57,835 nucleotides of DNA from Rhodococcus sp. IEGM 1379 (lineage in GTDB: Bacteria; Actinomycetota; Actinomycetes; Mycobacteriales; Mycobacteriaceae), in assembly GCF_030056815.1 (NCBI RefSeq), contig NZ_JASHKR010000029.1:1-57835 (forward strand), in the 5' to 3' direction. Below are positions 17,346 through 27,079 of this stretch, in pieces; the first letter of the stretch is position 1, and every line of letters starts with the position of its first letter. A program made the position numbers and the translations under genes. The notes below the pieces were generated by a model, which was given only the letters and a program-made list of their open reading frames with translations, ran no database searches and was not told where the DNA came from.

Positions 17346-18874
17346 TCGCGTCCGGTGCGGTTCATCATCTCGTCGGCTGAGGGTGGTCCCCACGTGCCGG
17401 CCTCGTAGGGTTCCGGCTTGCCGCCGGCTGCCCAATGTTCGAGGACGGGATCGAGGATCTCCCAAGACAATTCGACTTCGGCGTTCACCGGGAACAGTGA
17501 CGGCTCGCCGAGGAGGACATCGAGGATGAGACGCTCGTACGCCTCCGGCGAGGACTCGGTGAAGGCCTGGCCGTAGGAGAAGTCCATGTTGACGTCGCGG
17601 ACTTCCATGCTCGATCCCGGAACCTTGGAACCGAATCGCATGGTGACGCCCTCGTCGGGCTGCACGCGGATGACCAGTGCGTTCTGACCGAGATCCTCGG
17701 TCATGGTCTTGTCGAACGGTAGGTGCGGCGCACGCTTGAATACGACCGCGATCTCCGTAACACGCCGCCCCAAACGCTTGCCGGTGCGCAGGTAGAACGG
17801 AACACCTGCCCAGCGGCGGGTATCCACTTCGAGGGTGATGGCCGCAAACGTCTCCGTGGTGGAATCTGCTGCGAATCCGTCCTCGTCGAGGAGTCCGATG
17901 ACGGGCAGACCACCCTGCCATCCGCCCGCGTACTGACCGCGGGCAGTGGTCTCGTCGAGTGGCTCGGCGAGACGGGTGGCGGAGAGGACCTTGATCTTCT
18001 CGGCCTGGAGGTTGAGCGGCTCGAAACTGATCGGCTCTTCCATCGCGGTGAACGCCAACAGTTGAAGCAGATGGTTCTGGATGACGTCGCGAGCTGCACC
18101 GATGCCGTCGTAGTAACCCGCGCGGCCGCCGAGACCGATGTCCTCGGCCATGGTGATTTGCACGTGGTCGACGTAGTGCGCGTTCCAGATCGGATCGAAC
18201 AACTGGTTTGCGAAACGCAGAGCCAGGATGTTCTGAACCGTTTCCTTGCCGAGGTAGTGGTCGATCCGGAAGACCGTGTCCTCGGGGAACACCTTGTTGA
18301 CGACTGCGTTCAGTTCACGAGCACTCTCGAGATCGTGACCGAACGGCTTCTCGATGACTACGCGTCGCCACTGACCCTCTTCGGCCTGGGCGAGCCCGGA
18401 TGCCGACAACTGCTCGAGAACCTGAGGGAAGTCGTCCGGAGGAATCGCCAGGTAGAAGCCGTGATTGCCGCCGATGCCACGCTCGGAATCGAGCGTCGCC
18501 AACGTGTTAGTGAGGTTCGTGAAACCTTCGGCGTCGTCGAAGTTGCCCTTGACGAAACGGATGCCGTCGGCCAGACGCTCCCACACACTTTGACGGAACT
18601 TGGTGCGTGCACCGTCCTTGACTGCGTCCAGGACTACCTGGGCGAAGTCTTCGTCAGTCCAGTCACGCCGGGCGAACCCGACCAGAGCGAATCCGGGCGG
18701 CAGCAGTCCTCTGTTGGCAAGGTCGTAGATTGCCGGCATCAGCTTGCGTCTGGCCAAGTCGCCGGTGACCCCGAAAATCACCAGGGCGCAAGGCCCGGCG
18801 ATATGCGGAAGACGTTTGTCCGTGCTGTCCCTGAGGGGATTGACCCAATCTGCTGCCGCCGCGGAATCGCTCAC
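17330..18874 (-). CDS. zwf: Glucose-6-phosphate 1-dehydrogenase
   Basis: A 514-residue enzyme of normal length that oxidises glucose-6-phosphate to the lactone and makes NADPH. Visible are the nucleotide-binding FGVTGDLARRKLMPA near residue 35, the EKPFGHDLESA segment near 175 and the active-site RIDHYLGKETVQN near 205. GTG start at 18,874, four bases after the tal stop. Entry point of the oxidative branch encoded by this operon. Confidence 0.97.
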   Translation of the reverse strand: MSDSAAAADWVNPLRDSTDKRLPHIAGPCALVIFGVTGDLARRKLMPAIYDLANRGLLPPGFALVGFARRDWTDEDFAQVVLDAVKDGARTKFRQSVWERLADGIRFVKGNFDDAEGFTNLTNTLATLDSERGIGGNHGFYLAIPPDDFPQVLEQLSASGLAQAEEGQWRRVVIEKPFGHDLESARELNAVVNKVFPEDTVFRIDHYLGKETVQNILALRFANQLFDPIWNAHYVDHVQITMAEDIGLGGRAGYYDGIGAARDVIQNHLLQLLAFTAMEEPISFEPLNLQAEKIKVLSATRLAEPLDETTARGQYAGGWQGGLPVIGLLDEDGFAADSTTETFAAITLEVDTRRWAGVPFYLRTGKRLGRRVTEIAVVFKRAPHLPFDKTMTEDLGQNALVIRVQPDEGVTMRFGSKVPGSSMEVRDVNMDFSYGQAFTESSPEAYERLILDVLLGEPSLFPVNAEVELSWEILDPVLEHWAAGGKPEPYEAGTWGPPSADEMMNRTGREWRRP

Positions 18875-18878
18875 TGGC

Positions 18879-20003
18879 TCAGCTCTTCTGGGTTGCTACG
18901 CGGAGCTGCTCGGCCGTGGCCTCGAGCAGTTCGTTCCAGGACACCTCGAACTTGTCGACGCCCTCGGTCTCGAGAACGTTGAACACGTCCGTGAGATCGA
19001 TGCCGACGGCTACAAGCTGATCGAAGATCGCCTGAGAAGCCGCTGCCGTGCCGGAGATGGTGTCGCCCGTGACGTCGCCGTGGTCGGCGAGCGCGTCGAG
19101 CGTCTTCTCCGGCATGGTGTTGACCGTGTTGGGTGCAACCAGTTCCGTGACGTAGAGCGTGTCCGGGTAGGCAGTGTTCTTGACGCCGGTGGACGCCCAC
19201 AGCGGACGCTGCGCCTTGGCGCCGTCAGCGAGGAGAGCCTGGAATCGCGGCTGAACCTCGAAAACCTGCTGGTACGCGTTGTACGCCAGACGAGCGTTGG
19301 CCAGAGCAGCCTTGCCGCGAAGCTCGAGAGCTTCCGGCGTGCCGATGGCGTTCAGGCGGTTGTCGATCTCGGAATCCACGCGGGAGACGAAGAACGACGC
19401 GACGGACTCGATGGACGAGATATCGCGCCCGGCAGCCTTGGCTGTCTCCAGACCGTCGAGGTACGCACCCATGACGGCTTCGTAACGCTCGACCGAGAAG
19501 ATCAACGTGACGTTGACGCTGATGCCCTCACCGATCACCTTGGCGATGGCGGGAATGCCGGCCAGCGTCGCGGGAATCTTGATGAGAACGTTCGGACGAT
19601 CCACGATCTTGTGCAGTTCGATGGCCTGCGCAACAGTCGCATCGGTGTCGTGAGCCAGGCGAGGATCGACCTCGATGGACACGCGACCGTCGACGCCGTT
19701 GGAGGCCTCGAACTGCGGTGCCAGGATGTCGCACGCTGCGCGGACGTCGTCGGTGGTGACTGCCGTAATGGTGGCGTCGACATCGGCGCCGCTCTGGGCG
19801 AGTTCACGAACCTGCGCGTCGTAATCCGAGCCCTTGGAGAGTGCGGCCTGGAAGATCGACGGGTTGGTGGTGACACCCACAATCGACTTGGTGTCGATGA
19901 GGTTCTGCAGGTTTCCGGACTGGATGCGATCTCGCGAAAGATCATCCAGCCAGATGGAAACGCCTGCAGCGGAGAGCTTTTCGGTGTTCACATTCTGTGT
20001 CAT
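18879..20003 (-). CDS. tal: Transaldolase
   Basis: A 374-residue transaldolase of the longer actinobacterial/cyanobacterial type. It swaps dihydroxyacetone units between sedoheptulose-7-phosphate and glyceraldehyde-3-phosphate. The Schiff-base lysine lies in [11 protein letters not shown] near residue 145; [10 protein letters not shown] and GVTTNPSIF near the N terminus are family hallmarks. ATG 20,003 is chosen because AAGGGA lies nine bases upstream; ATG 20,012 overlaps the tkt stop and is too close to that site. Confidence 0.96.
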   Translation of the reverse strand: MTQNVNTEKLSAAGVSIWLDDLSRDRIQSGNLQNLIDTKSIVGVTTNPSIFQAALSKGSDYDAQVRELAQSGADVDATITAVTTDDVRAACDILAPQFEASNGVDGRVSIEVDPRLAHDTDATVAQAIELHKIVDRPNVLIKIPATLAGIPAIAKVIGEGISVNVTLIFSVERYEAVMGAYLDGLETAKAAGRDISSIESVASFFVSRVDSEIDNRLNAIGTPEALELRGKAALANARLAYNAYQQVFEVQPRFQALLADGAKAQRPLWASTGVKNTAYPDTLYVTELVAPNTVNTMPEKTLDALADHGDVTGDTISGTAAASQAIFDQLVAVGIDLTDVFNVLETEGVDKFEVSWNELLEATAEQLRVATQKS

Positions 20004-20008
20004 CGAGA

Positions 20009-22111
20009 TCATCCCTTCACAGCTGCGAGGGAGCGCTGCGCGGCCGCGACAGTCGCGTCGGCAGTGATGCCGAACTCCCGGTACAAGGTCTTGTAATCGG
20101 CGGAAGCGCCGTAATGCTCGATCGAGACGGCCTGGCCGGCGTCGCCGAGAATGCGCCACCACGGCATCGCGATGCCGGCTTCGACGGACACGCGTGCACG
20201 GACGGCCGGCGGAATGACCTCGTCGCGGTACGCCTGATCCTGCTCGAGGAACCAGTCGAGGCAAGGAACAGAGACGACGCGCGTGGCGACGCCCTGAGCT
20301 TCGAGGGTCTCACGAGCCTCGGTAGCGAGGTGCAGCTCGGAACCGGTGGCCAGCAAGATGACCTCGGGTGCACCGTTGGCGGCATCGGTCAGCACGTAGG
20401 CGCCGCGCTTGACGCCGGCGGCTGCCTTCTCCTTGGTGCCTTCGAGAACCGGGACATCCTGGCGGGTGAGGGCCAGAGCCGTCGGGCCGGTCTTGTGCTC
20501 GAGCGCTGCCTGCCAGGCGAACGAGGTCTCGTTGGCGTCACCCGGACGAACGACGGAGAGGTTCGGGATGGCGCGCAGAGCAGCGAGGTGCTCGATCGGC
20601 TGATGCGTCGGGCCGTCTTCGCCCAGACCGATGGAGTCGTGGGTCCAGACGTACGTGACCGGCGTCTTCATCAATGCAGCCAGGCGAACGGCCGGACGCA
20701 TGTAGTCGGAGAACACCATGAACGTTCCGCCGTACGGGCGGGTGGGGCCGTGGAGTGCGATGCCGTTGAGGATCGAGCCCATTGCATGCTCACGGATACC
20801 GAAGTGGAGCGTGCGGCCGTAAGGCTTCGCGTTCCAGTCGTTGGTGGAGATGGAGTAGGGACCGAACGAATCGGCGCCCTTGATGGTGGTGTTGTTGCTG
20901 CCCGCGAGGTCAGCGGAACCGCCCCACAGCTCCGGCAGGATCGGGCCCAGTGCGTTGAGCGCGGATCCGGAAGCCTTACGGGTGGCAACACCCTTGGCGT
21001 CGGGCTCGTAGGTCGGGAGAGCGTCAGCCCAGCCAGCCGGGAACTCGCCGGCGTGGAGACGATCGAAGAGTGCCTTGGCCTCGGACTCACGCGCTGCCCA
21101 GGCGTCGAACTCGACCTGCCAGCTCTTGTGTGCGTCGGCGCCGCGGGCGACGACCCCACGGGCATGAGCCAGAGCGTCAGCGTCGACGTCGAACGACTTG
21201 GCCGGATCGAAGCCGAGAGCTTCCTTGACTGCCGCAACTTCTTCGGCGCCGAGAGCGGAACCGTGAACGTCACCGGTGTTCATCTTCTTCGGTGCCGGGA
21301 AACCGATGATGGTGCGCAGCAAAATGATCGACGGACGATCGACGACGGCCTTGGCCGCAGCAACTGCGTCGAGGATGCCGGAGACGTTCTCGCCGCCCTC
21401 GACATGCTGAACGTGCCAGCCGTACGCCTCGTAGCGCTTGCCGACATCTTCGCCGAGAGCAATGGCGGTGTCGTGCTCGATGGAGATCCTGTTGTCGTCG
21501 TAGAAGACGATCAGGTTGCCCAGTTCCTGGACACCCGCCAGCGACGACGCTTCGGACGTGACACCTTCTTCGATGTCACCGTCCGACGCGATCACGTAGA
21601 TGTGATGGTCGAAAGGCGAGGCGCCGACCGGGGTCTCCGGATCGAACAGTCCACGCTCGCGGCGTGAAGCCATAGCCATGCCCACAGCGGACGCGAGGCC
21701 CTGGCCCAGCGGACCCGTCGTCATCTCGACGCCGACGGTGTGACCGAACTCCGGGTGGCCCGGAGTGAGAGCGCCCCACGTGCGGAGAGCTTCGAGGTCT
21801 GCCAGTTCGAGGCCGTAGCCCGACAGGTAGAGCTGCGTGTACAGCGTCAGAGACGAGTGACCGCAGGAGAGGATGAAGCGGTCGCGCCCGACCCACTCTG
21901 CATCCGACGGGTCGTGGCGCATGACGCGCTGAAACAGGGTGTAAGCCAACGGCGCCAGGCTCATTGCGGTTCCGGGATGGCCGTTGCCGACCTTCTGAAC
22001 CGCGTCAGCGGCGAGCACGCGGGCGGTATCGACAGCCTTGGTGTCCAGGTCGGTCCAGTCCGAAGGATGGACTGGTTGCGTGAGGACGTGGATCTCGTCT
22101 GTGATCGACAC
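20009..22111 (-). CDS. tkt: Transketolase
   Basis: A 700-residue thiamine-diphosphate enzyme of full length that transfers two-carbon ketol units between pentose phosphates and glycolytic intermediates. Motifs: [19 protein letters not shown] near residue 40, the ThDP/metal site [19 protein letters not shown] near 165, and [19 protein letters not shown] near 480. GTG 22,111 has AGGAG upstream at good spacing; the longer form has none. First gene of the operon, divergent from ctaB. Confidence 0.96.
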   Translation of the reverse strand: MSITDEIHVLTQPVHPSDWTDLDTKAVDTARVLAADAVQKVGNGHPGTAMSLAPLAYTLFQRVMRHDPSDAEWVGRDRFILSCGHSSLTLYTQLYLSGYGLELADLEALRTWGALTPGHPEFGHTVGVEMTTGPLGQGLASAVGMAMASRRERGLFDPETPVGASPFDHHIYVIASDGDIEEGVTSEASSLAGVQELGNLIVFYDDNRISIEHDTAIALGEDVGKRYEAYGWHVQHVEGGENVSGILDAVAAAKAVVDRPSIILLRTIIGFPAPKKMNTGDVHGSALGAEEVAAVKEALGFDPAKSFDVDADALAHARGVVARGADAHKSWQVEFDAWAARESEAKALFDRLHAGEFPAGWADALPTYEPDAKGVATRKASGSALNALGPILPELWGGSADLAGSNNTTIKGADSFGPYSISTNDWNAKPYGRTLHFGIREHAMGSILNGIALHGPTRPYGGTFMVFSDYMRPAVRLAALMKTPVTYVWTHDSIGLGEDGPTHQPIEHLAALRAIPNLSVVRPGDANETSFAWQAALEHKTGPTALALTRQDVPVLEGTKEKAAAGVKRGAYVLTDAANGAPEVILLATGSELHLATEARETLEAQGVATRVVSVPCLDWFLEQDQAYRDEVIPPAVRARVSVEAGIAMPWWRILGDAGQAVSIEHYGASADYKTLYREFGITADATVAAAQRSLAAVKG

Positions 22112-22329
22112 TGGCAGATGTCTCCTGACATTGTGTACGTGGATTGCGAGGGGTGAGGTGTCCCTCCACTGCGTCACCTAGCCTAATGGTCCCAGCTGTC
22201 CGGGTCGATTCGGTTCCTCGATGCCTGCGGTCTACCATCGTGCGTAGTAGAAAATCCGAGAGTCCATCAGAAGTGTCAGCAGTGTGTCGTGAAGAGATAG
22301 TGCGGTAACGCGTGGTGCAAGGAGAGAAC
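22112..22329. promoter_or_regulatory. Divergent promoter region between tkt and ctaB
   Basis: About 220 non-coding bases between two divergent start codons. It must contain the promoters of the pentose phosphate operon and of ctaB. No single box was clear enough to name. Confidence 0.5.
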
Positions 22330-23313
22330 GTGCGGACAGGGCAGCAGCCGAGCGGACATGGCTTCGGCAGCCCCGGAGCAGCCCCGCGGGCGACCAACCA
22401 GAACTCGGTTCTAGGTCGCGCATTGGGCAAGGTTCTGGCGTACATCGCGCTCACGAAGCCGCGAGTCATCGAATTGCTGTTGGTAGCAACAATTCCGGCG
22501 ATGCTCATGGCAGACCGCGGAAATGTCGACCTCTGGCTGGTGCTGAGCACCCTGTTCGGTGGATGGATGGGCGCCGCAAGCGCCAACTCCCTCAACTGCG
22601 TCGTCGACGCAGACATCGACAAGGTGATGAAGCGCACCGCAAAGCGCCCACTGGCACGAGAAGCCGTCCCGACGCGCAATGCGCTGATCTTCGGCCTGGT
22701 TCTCGGACTGGGATCGTTCCTGTGGCTGTGGTGGCGCGCCAACCTGCTGGCCGGCATCCTCGTCGTGGTCACCATCGCGTTCTACGTGCTGATCTATACG
22801 ATGGTTCTCAAGCGTCGTACCTGGCAGAACGTCATCTGGGGTGGCGCTGCCGGTTGCATGCCCGTCTTGGTCGGCTGGTCTGCCGTTACCGGTTCGCTCA
22901 GCTGGGAACCCATCGTTCTGTTCCTGATCATCTTTTTCTGGACGCCTCCGCACACCTGGGCCCTCGCCATGCGTTACAAAGAGGACTATAAGGCTGCGGG
23001 CGTCCCCATGCTCCCCGTCATCGCGACTGAAGAGCACGTCACCAAGCAGATCCTGTTCTACAGCTGGGCAATGGTTCTCACCAGCTTCCTCTTGGTTCCG
23101 GCCGCCGGCCTGGTTTACGGCATCGTTGCTCTGCTTGCCGGTGCCTGGTTCCTGCTCATGGGCCACCAGTTGTATCGCAGCGTTCGCGGCGGCGCCGAGG
23201 TCAAGCCGTTGAAGCTGTTCCTGCAGTCCAACAACTACTTGTCTGTGCTGTTCGTCGGCCTGGCCATCGACTCCGTACTCGGGCTGCAGACGATCGGAAA
23301 CATGTTCAGCTGA
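22330..23313 (+). CDS. ctaB: Protohaem IX farnesyltransferase (haem O synthase)
   Basis: A 327-residue membrane enzyme of the UbiA superfamily that farnesylates haem B to haem O, the step before CtaA. The polyprenyl-diphosphate/Mg site is visible as [15 protein letters not shown] near residue 95, the second loop as [16 protein letters not shown] near 215, with eight or nine membrane helices. GTG 22,330 is chosen because AAGGAGAG lies just upstream. It works with ctaA to supply haem A for the aa3 oxidase. Confidence 0.95.
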   Translation: MRTGQQPSGHGFGSPGAAPRATNQNSVLGRALGKVLAYIALTKPRVIELLLVATIPAMLMADRGNVDLWLVLSTLFGGWMGAASANSLNCVVDADIDKVMKRTAKRPLAREAVPTRNALIFGLVLGLGSFLWLWWRANLLAGILVVVTIAFYVLIYTMVLKRRTWQNVIWGGAAGCMPVLVGWSAVTGSLSWEPIVLFLIIFFWTPPHTWALAMRYKEDYKAAGVPMLPVIATEEHVTKQILFYSWAMVLTSFLLVPAAGLVYGIVALLAGAWFLLMGHQLYRSVRGGAEVKPLKLFLQSNNYLSVLFVGLAIDSVLGLQTIGNMFS

Positions 23314-23335
23314 TCGCCTGCAGCATCTGAATCGA

Positions 23336-24301
23336 CTACGGGATCAGCACGATCGATCCCGTAGTCGCTCTGCTTTCCAGATCGCGATGAGCCTGCGCGG
23401 CATCGGCCAACGGATACTCGGCGCCGACGCGAATAGCCAAAGTTCCCGCGGCAATGGCGTCGAATACCTCACCGGCTCGCCACAGCATTTCCTCGCGGGT
23501 GCGGATGTAATGAGCCAACGTCGGACGTGTCAGGAACAGTGATCCCGACGCATTGAGCCGCTGCGGATCCAGCGGCGGAACAGCACCACTGGCAGCTCCG
23601 AAAAGCGCTACTGTTCCGCGAATTCGCACCGACGCCAGGCTGGCATCGAACGTCGTGGCTCCAACTCCGTCGTAGGCCACTGCCACACCCTCGCCGTCCG
23701 TCAGCTCACGAACACGGGCTGCGATGTCGTCGTCGTACCGCAGAACTTCCGACGCCCCTGCATCGCGTGAGAGTTGTTCTTTTGCATCCGAAGACACCGT
23801 CGTGATGACCCGTGCGCCGAAGGCTACTGCCATCTGCGTAAGGATCAGACCCACTCCGCCGGCACCGGCATGAACGAGGATAGTGTCGCCCGCTTGGATC
23901 GGGTAGGTCGACTTCGCGAGGTAGTGCGCAGTCATCCCTTGCAGGAGTGCGGACGCGGCAACCGGAGCCGGAACACCATCCGGAACTTTCACGGCTACAT
24001 CGGACGGGACAACCACCTTTTCGGCGTAACTTCCGGTGGCTGCCGCCCAGGCAACCCGGTCGCCGACGGAGAATTCCGTCACATCTGTGCCAACCGCTTC
24101 GACGACGCCGGAGCCCTCGTCGCCCGGAATATAGGGGAGATTTCTCGGATACATGCCCATCCGGAAATAGGTGTCGATGAAATTGATGCCTATTGCTTCG
24201 GTGCGAACGAGCAAATCGTTCGCACCGGGCGTGGGGTCGGGTTGTTCGGACACAGTGAGAACATCTGGTCCGCCGGTTTCGGAAACGTAGATGGCTTGCA
24301 T
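23336..24301 (-). CDS. qor: NADPH:quinone reductase-like zinc-independent MDR protein
   Basis: A 321-residue medium-chain reductase from ATG 24,301. The cofactor motif AGAGGVGLILTQMA lies near residue 150 and no structural zinc cysteines are present, as in quinone reductases. It probably reduces quinones with NADPH. Its last codons form a hairpin (CTACGGGATC with GATCCCGTAG) that may terminate both it and the convergent ctaB. Qor between ctaB and ctaA is the conserved order in mycobacteria. Confidence 0.88.
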   Translation of the reverse strand: MQAIYVSETGGPDVLTVSEQPDPTPGANDLLVRTEAIGINFIDTYFRMGMYPRNLPYIPGDEGSGVVEAVGTDVTEFSVGDRVAWAAATGSYAEKVVVPSDVAVKVPDGVPAPVAASALLQGMTAHYLAKSTYPIQAGDTILVHAGAGGVGLILTQMAVAFGARVITTVSSDAKEQLSRDAGASEVLRYDDDIAARVRELTDGEGVAVAYDGVGATTFDASLASVRIRGTVALFGAASGAVPPLDPQRLNASGSLFLTRPTLAHYIRTREEMLWRAGEVFDAIAAGTLAIRVGAEYPLADAAQAHRDLESRATTGSIVLIP

Positions 24302-24396
24302 GTTTTCTGTTCTACACCGGTTGGGTCGATGCCTCATGTTGCCGCATGGTCCATGCCTCGTGTTGCAGCGCTACTACTGCCCAGTATTGTCGAGCT

Positions 24397-24765
24397 ATGA
24401 GCACCGATACCGAGAAGTCGGACGCCACGCCGTCCGCTGCTGCGCCGGAACTTCCGAAGTCCACGGTCAAGGCAATCACCAAGTTTGTCGCTGAGCACGG
24501 TGGCTCTGCCAGCGCCGTCATTCAGCCTGTCGGCCTTGCAGGCGTTCGCATCACGCTCGTGGGTGCCGACGGCAGCCTGGGCGACCAGGTAGTCGAGGAC
24601 CTTGCGACGGCAAACGCCGTCGTCGCGTCCTTCGACACTGTCACTGTTGCCGAGTGGGAGCGTGAGCTCACCAGCGTCGTCACTCCGGTGGACGGTCACT
24701 TCAAGAAGATGGCCGGATGGGTCGCCAACCAGACGCGTTTCCCGCAGGCGCGCAACGAATCCTGA
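24397..24765 (+). CDS. Conserved actinobacterial small protein of unknown function
   Basis: A 122-residue soluble protein from ATG 24,397. It has an N-terminal Ser/Ala/Pro-rich stretch, then a compact alpha/beta region (TLVGADGSLGDQVVEDLATA) and a conserved-looking C terminus (DGHFKKMAGWVANQTRFP). It stands alone between qor and ctaA and is followed by a very strong hairpin. I recognise no domain with known activity. Confidence 0.7.
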   Translation: MSTDTEKSDATPSAAAPELPKSTVKAITKFVAEHGGSASAVIQPVGLAGVRITLVGADGSLGDQVVEDLATANAVVASFDTVTVAEWERELTSVVTPVDGHFKKMAGWVANQTRFPQARNES

Positions 24766-24773
24766 AAACAGAT

Positions 24774-24820
24774 GTGGGGCGGTCAGAAAACACCTTGTCG
24801 GTGTTTTCTGACCGCCCCAC
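24774..24820. terminator. Bidirectional terminator between the small protein gene and ctaA
   Basis: A perfect 21-bp stem (GTGGGGCGGTCAGAAAACAC on the left arm) with a five-base loop, placed between convergent genes. Its strength and position fit a bidirectional terminator. Confidence 0.85.
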
Positions 24821-24835
24821 TCGTCTTTGTCGGTA

Positions 24836-25801
24836 TCAGGCCGGTACAGCCGCGGGTTCGTACTGCCTCGTCTTACCAGCTGCCCAGACGGCTGCTGTTG
24901 CAGCCGTGCACAATCCGGCGCCGGCAACGTGGAAGATAACCAGGATTGCGGGGACGTCGGTGAAATACTGAACGACTCCGATCAAGGCCTGAGCGACGAT
25001 CAGAACGAGCAGAACGTGCAGGCGTTTCTTCACTGCCGCTGACGTTCCGACTGCGTACAGACCGAACGTCAATCCGACGACCAACGCGAGATATCCGACG
25101 AGCAGCTGTGAATGCAGATGCACCAAGGTGACGATCTCGATCTGGAGTCTGGGCACAATCCGGTCGAGGTTCTTGTCTCCGGCATGGGGACCAGCGCCTG
25201 TCACGAGGGTTCCGGCCACCAATACGCCGGCCAGTGCGACACCGGACAGCGCTGCGAGCCAGCGCAGCGGCTTCGGCATGACGATCAGGGTTGTGGCGTC
25301 GTCGGGCTCCGCGATCTTGGCGTACATGACGGTGGCAATCCAGACCATCAGCATCGATGCGACCAGGTGAATGGCGACCGTCCACCAGAGCAGCCCCGTC
25401 AAGACGGTGATGCCGCCCATGATTGCCTGCAGAACCGTGCCGAGCGGGATCATCCACGCGTACACGAGAACCTCGCGACGACGACGCGCACGAGTCACAG
25501 CCAGCACGATTGCGGCGGCAACGATGACGACGACAAACGTCAGCAGGCGGTTGCCGAACTCGACGATTTGGTGAATAAACGCAACCTCACCGTGTCCGAC
25601 CGGAACAAAGCTGCCCGGGAAGCACTGCGGCCACGTGGGGCAGCCCAATCCGGATGCCGTCACGCGCACAACCGCACCGGTGACAGCGATGCCGCCTTGG
25701 GTCAAGATCACGATGAACGCGATGATCTTCTGCGTCTTCAGCGAGGGGAGAGGTAGTCGATCCACCAAGCTCAAAAATCCGGAATATGCACGATTCACCA
25801 C
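24836..25801 (-). CDS. ctaA: Haem A synthase
   Basis: A 321-residue membrane protein with eight helices that oxidises haem O to haem A. Histidines in the expected helices are visible: FIHQIVEFGNRLL near residue 75, AIHLVASM near 145, LVHLHSQLLVG near 225 and IFHVAGAG near 295. The Cys pair of the first loop is at GLGCPTWPQCFPG. The start is GTG 25,801 (GTG GTG AAT). The first eight codons and the upstream DNA lie inside the 69-bp attachment repeat, so its native promoter has been displaced to the far side of the 14-kb element. Confidence 0.94.
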   Translation of the reverse strand: MVNRAYSGFLSLVDRLPLPSLKTQKIIAFIVILTQGGIAVTGAVVRVTASGLGCPTWPQCFPGSFVPVGHGEVAFIHQIVEFGNRLLTFVVVIVAAAIVLAVTRARRRREVLVYAWMIPLGTVLQAIMGGITVLTGLLWWTVAIHLVASMLMVWIATVMYAKIAEPDDATTLIVMPKPLRWLAALSGVALAGVLVAGTLVTGAGPHAGDKNLDRIVPRLQIEIVTLVHLHSQLLVGYLALVVGLTFGLYAVGTSAAVKKRLHVLLVLIVAQALIGVVQYFTDVPAILVIFHVAGAGLCTAATAAVWAAGKTRQYEPAAVPA

Positions 25802-25845
25802 GCCAACGATGGTAGTTCCCCGTCAACTACAGCGTGTCGTTGGGT
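25777..25845. repeat. attL: left 69-bp attachment repeat
   Basis: A 69-bp sequence repeated perfectly at 39,901-39,969. It overlaps the first codons and start of ctaA. In it GTAGTT-CCCCGTC-AACTAC (25,812-25,830) is a perfect 6-bp inverted repeat around a 7-bp spacer, the form of a tyrosine-recombinase core site. The integrase gene begins about 37 bases inside. Confidence 0.92.
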
Positions 25846-25881
25846 GCTTCCCGGGTTACCGCTCCGAAGTGAGGAGTGGAA

Positions 25882-26625
25882 GTGTCAACTACAACGATTC
25901 TGGATGTTGCTCAGCAGACCTTGGCGAACAAGCAGGTCAAAGCAACGACTGTGTACCACTATCTGAGCACTCTCAGATGCCTGGACCTGTGCGATGTCCC
26001 GATAGAACAGGCAACCTTGGGTTTTCTGCACAACCGTCTGCAATCGGTGCTGAACCCTTCGACCCGCAACAAGCACGCGATTGCGCTGCGTTCGATGCTG
26101 GGTGTTCCGTTGAAGGTCTACAAAGGCGAACAGCGAATCTATGCGTTGGCCCCATTGGAGACCATTCACCAGACCCTCGAATCGTCACGGTACAGAATGT
26201 ACGCATTCTCGATGCTCTATGCAGGTCTGCGACTAGGCGAATCGGTTGTGAAACAGCGCATGACGGGAAGCACGATGCTCGTTGATCGACAGTTGCTACC
26301 GAACGGCAGCCTCAGTACGGCCAAGTCATCCGGTCCTGTTGTGGTCCCTGACTGGTTTGTAGCGGAGTATGCCGAGTGGAATCCGAAGGTCACCCGGAAC
26401 ACTGTGTATCTGGGTCTGCAACGAACAGGACGCAATGCCGGTATCGAGGTCACTCCGCATGCACTCAGGCACAAGTTCGCTACCCAACTGGTCAACAACG
26501 GTTGTCCACCCGAGATTCTGCGCCGACAGTTACGTCACCACGACGTGCAGACCTCGTTGAAGTTCTACGTGCAGACCACGACCAATGACGTGGAAGCACA
26601 GGTCAAACGAGCGTTCGACCGCTGA
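25882..26625 (+). CDS. int: Tyrosine-family integrase of the satellite
   Basis: A 247-residue site-specific recombinase. The N-terminal part is a SAM-like core-binding domain (residues 1-80). The catalytic domain shows Arg in YAGLRLGESV near residue 115, HALRHKFATQL (HxxR) near 190, LRRQLRHHD and the nucleophile in SLKFYVQTT near 225. GTG 25,882 follows GAGGAG; GTG 25,876 is also possible. It lies 37 bases inside attL, so its only upstream DNA in the integrated state is the att core and ctaA. Small for an integrase, as there is no arm-binding domain beyond the core-binding one. No excisionase was recognised. Confidence 0.92.
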   Translation: MSTTTILDVAQQTLANKQVKATTVYHYLSTLRCLDLCDVPIEQATLGFLHNRLQSVLNPSTRNKHAIALRSMLGVPLKVYKGEQRIYALAPLETIHQTLESSRYRMYAFSMLYAGLRLGESVVKQRMTGSTMLVDRQLLPNGSLSTAKSSGPVVVPDWFVAEYAEWNPKVTRNTVYLGLQRTGRNAGIEVTPHALRHKFATQLVNNGCPPEILRRQLRHHDVQTSLKFYVQTTTNDVEAQVKRAFDR

Positions 26626-26630
26626 GCAAA

Positions 26631-26666
26631 CAAGGAAGGCAGATCAAAACCGATCTGCCTTCCTTG
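26631..26666. terminator. Terminator after the integrase gene
   Basis: A perfect 15-bp stem (CAAGGAAGGCAGATC with GATCTGCCTTCCTTG, loop AAAACC) six bases after the int stop. It separates int from the convergent small gene. Confidence 0.85.
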
Positions 26667-26675
26667 TACTTGGAT

Positions 26676-26912
26676 CTATCTTTCTATCCGTTGAGGCTTC
26701 TGCTTCTTCGGATGATGGAACTCAGGGAACTGGATACTGCTGTCCAGTGTTCCTGTATCCTCGAACTTGACTTTGTAGACCTTCGAGTAGATGTGTCTGA
26801 TTCCCAGAAACGCCCGGTAGTCAGAGCATCCAAGCTCATGCAATCTCTTGATAACTGCTTCTAAATCTTCAAATAAACTATCTGTATCTGTTTTGTACTC
26901 TATCGAAACCAT
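26676..26912 (-). CDS. Small satellite protein of unknown function
   Basis: A 78-residue soluble protein with a clear start (GAAAGG six bases before ATG 26,912). The N-terminal half is acidic and helical (TDSLFEDLEAVIKRLHELG), followed by a Lys/Phe-rich part and a basic, Lys/Gln-rich C terminus (HHPKKQKPQRIER). It is transcribed towards int and lies just downstream of the 485-residue gene on the same strand. I recognise no domain; size and charge would fit a regulatory or directionality factor, but this is a guess. Confidence 0.6.
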   Translation of the reverse strand: MVSIEYKTDTDSLFEDLEAVIKRLHELGCSDYRAFLGIRHIYSKVYKVKFEDTGTLDSSIQFPEFHHPKKQKPQRIER

Positions 26913-27079
26913 ATTTTCCTTTCAAATGGCAACCTGTGCCTTTCTCTATTATTCAGCATATTGCTCGGTAAAGCTAGTTATGCACTATACGAGCTAGCAG
27001 TAATCGGGTATGCAGCTAGGGTGTTTGTACCTTTGCTGCCTTCTGATTAACCGTAGCTCATATAGTGCACGTGGAATCG

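Noticed and set aside
25777-25845. tRNA gene as the attachment site
   Set aside because: The repeat does not fold as a tRNA; it is the 5' end of ctaA.
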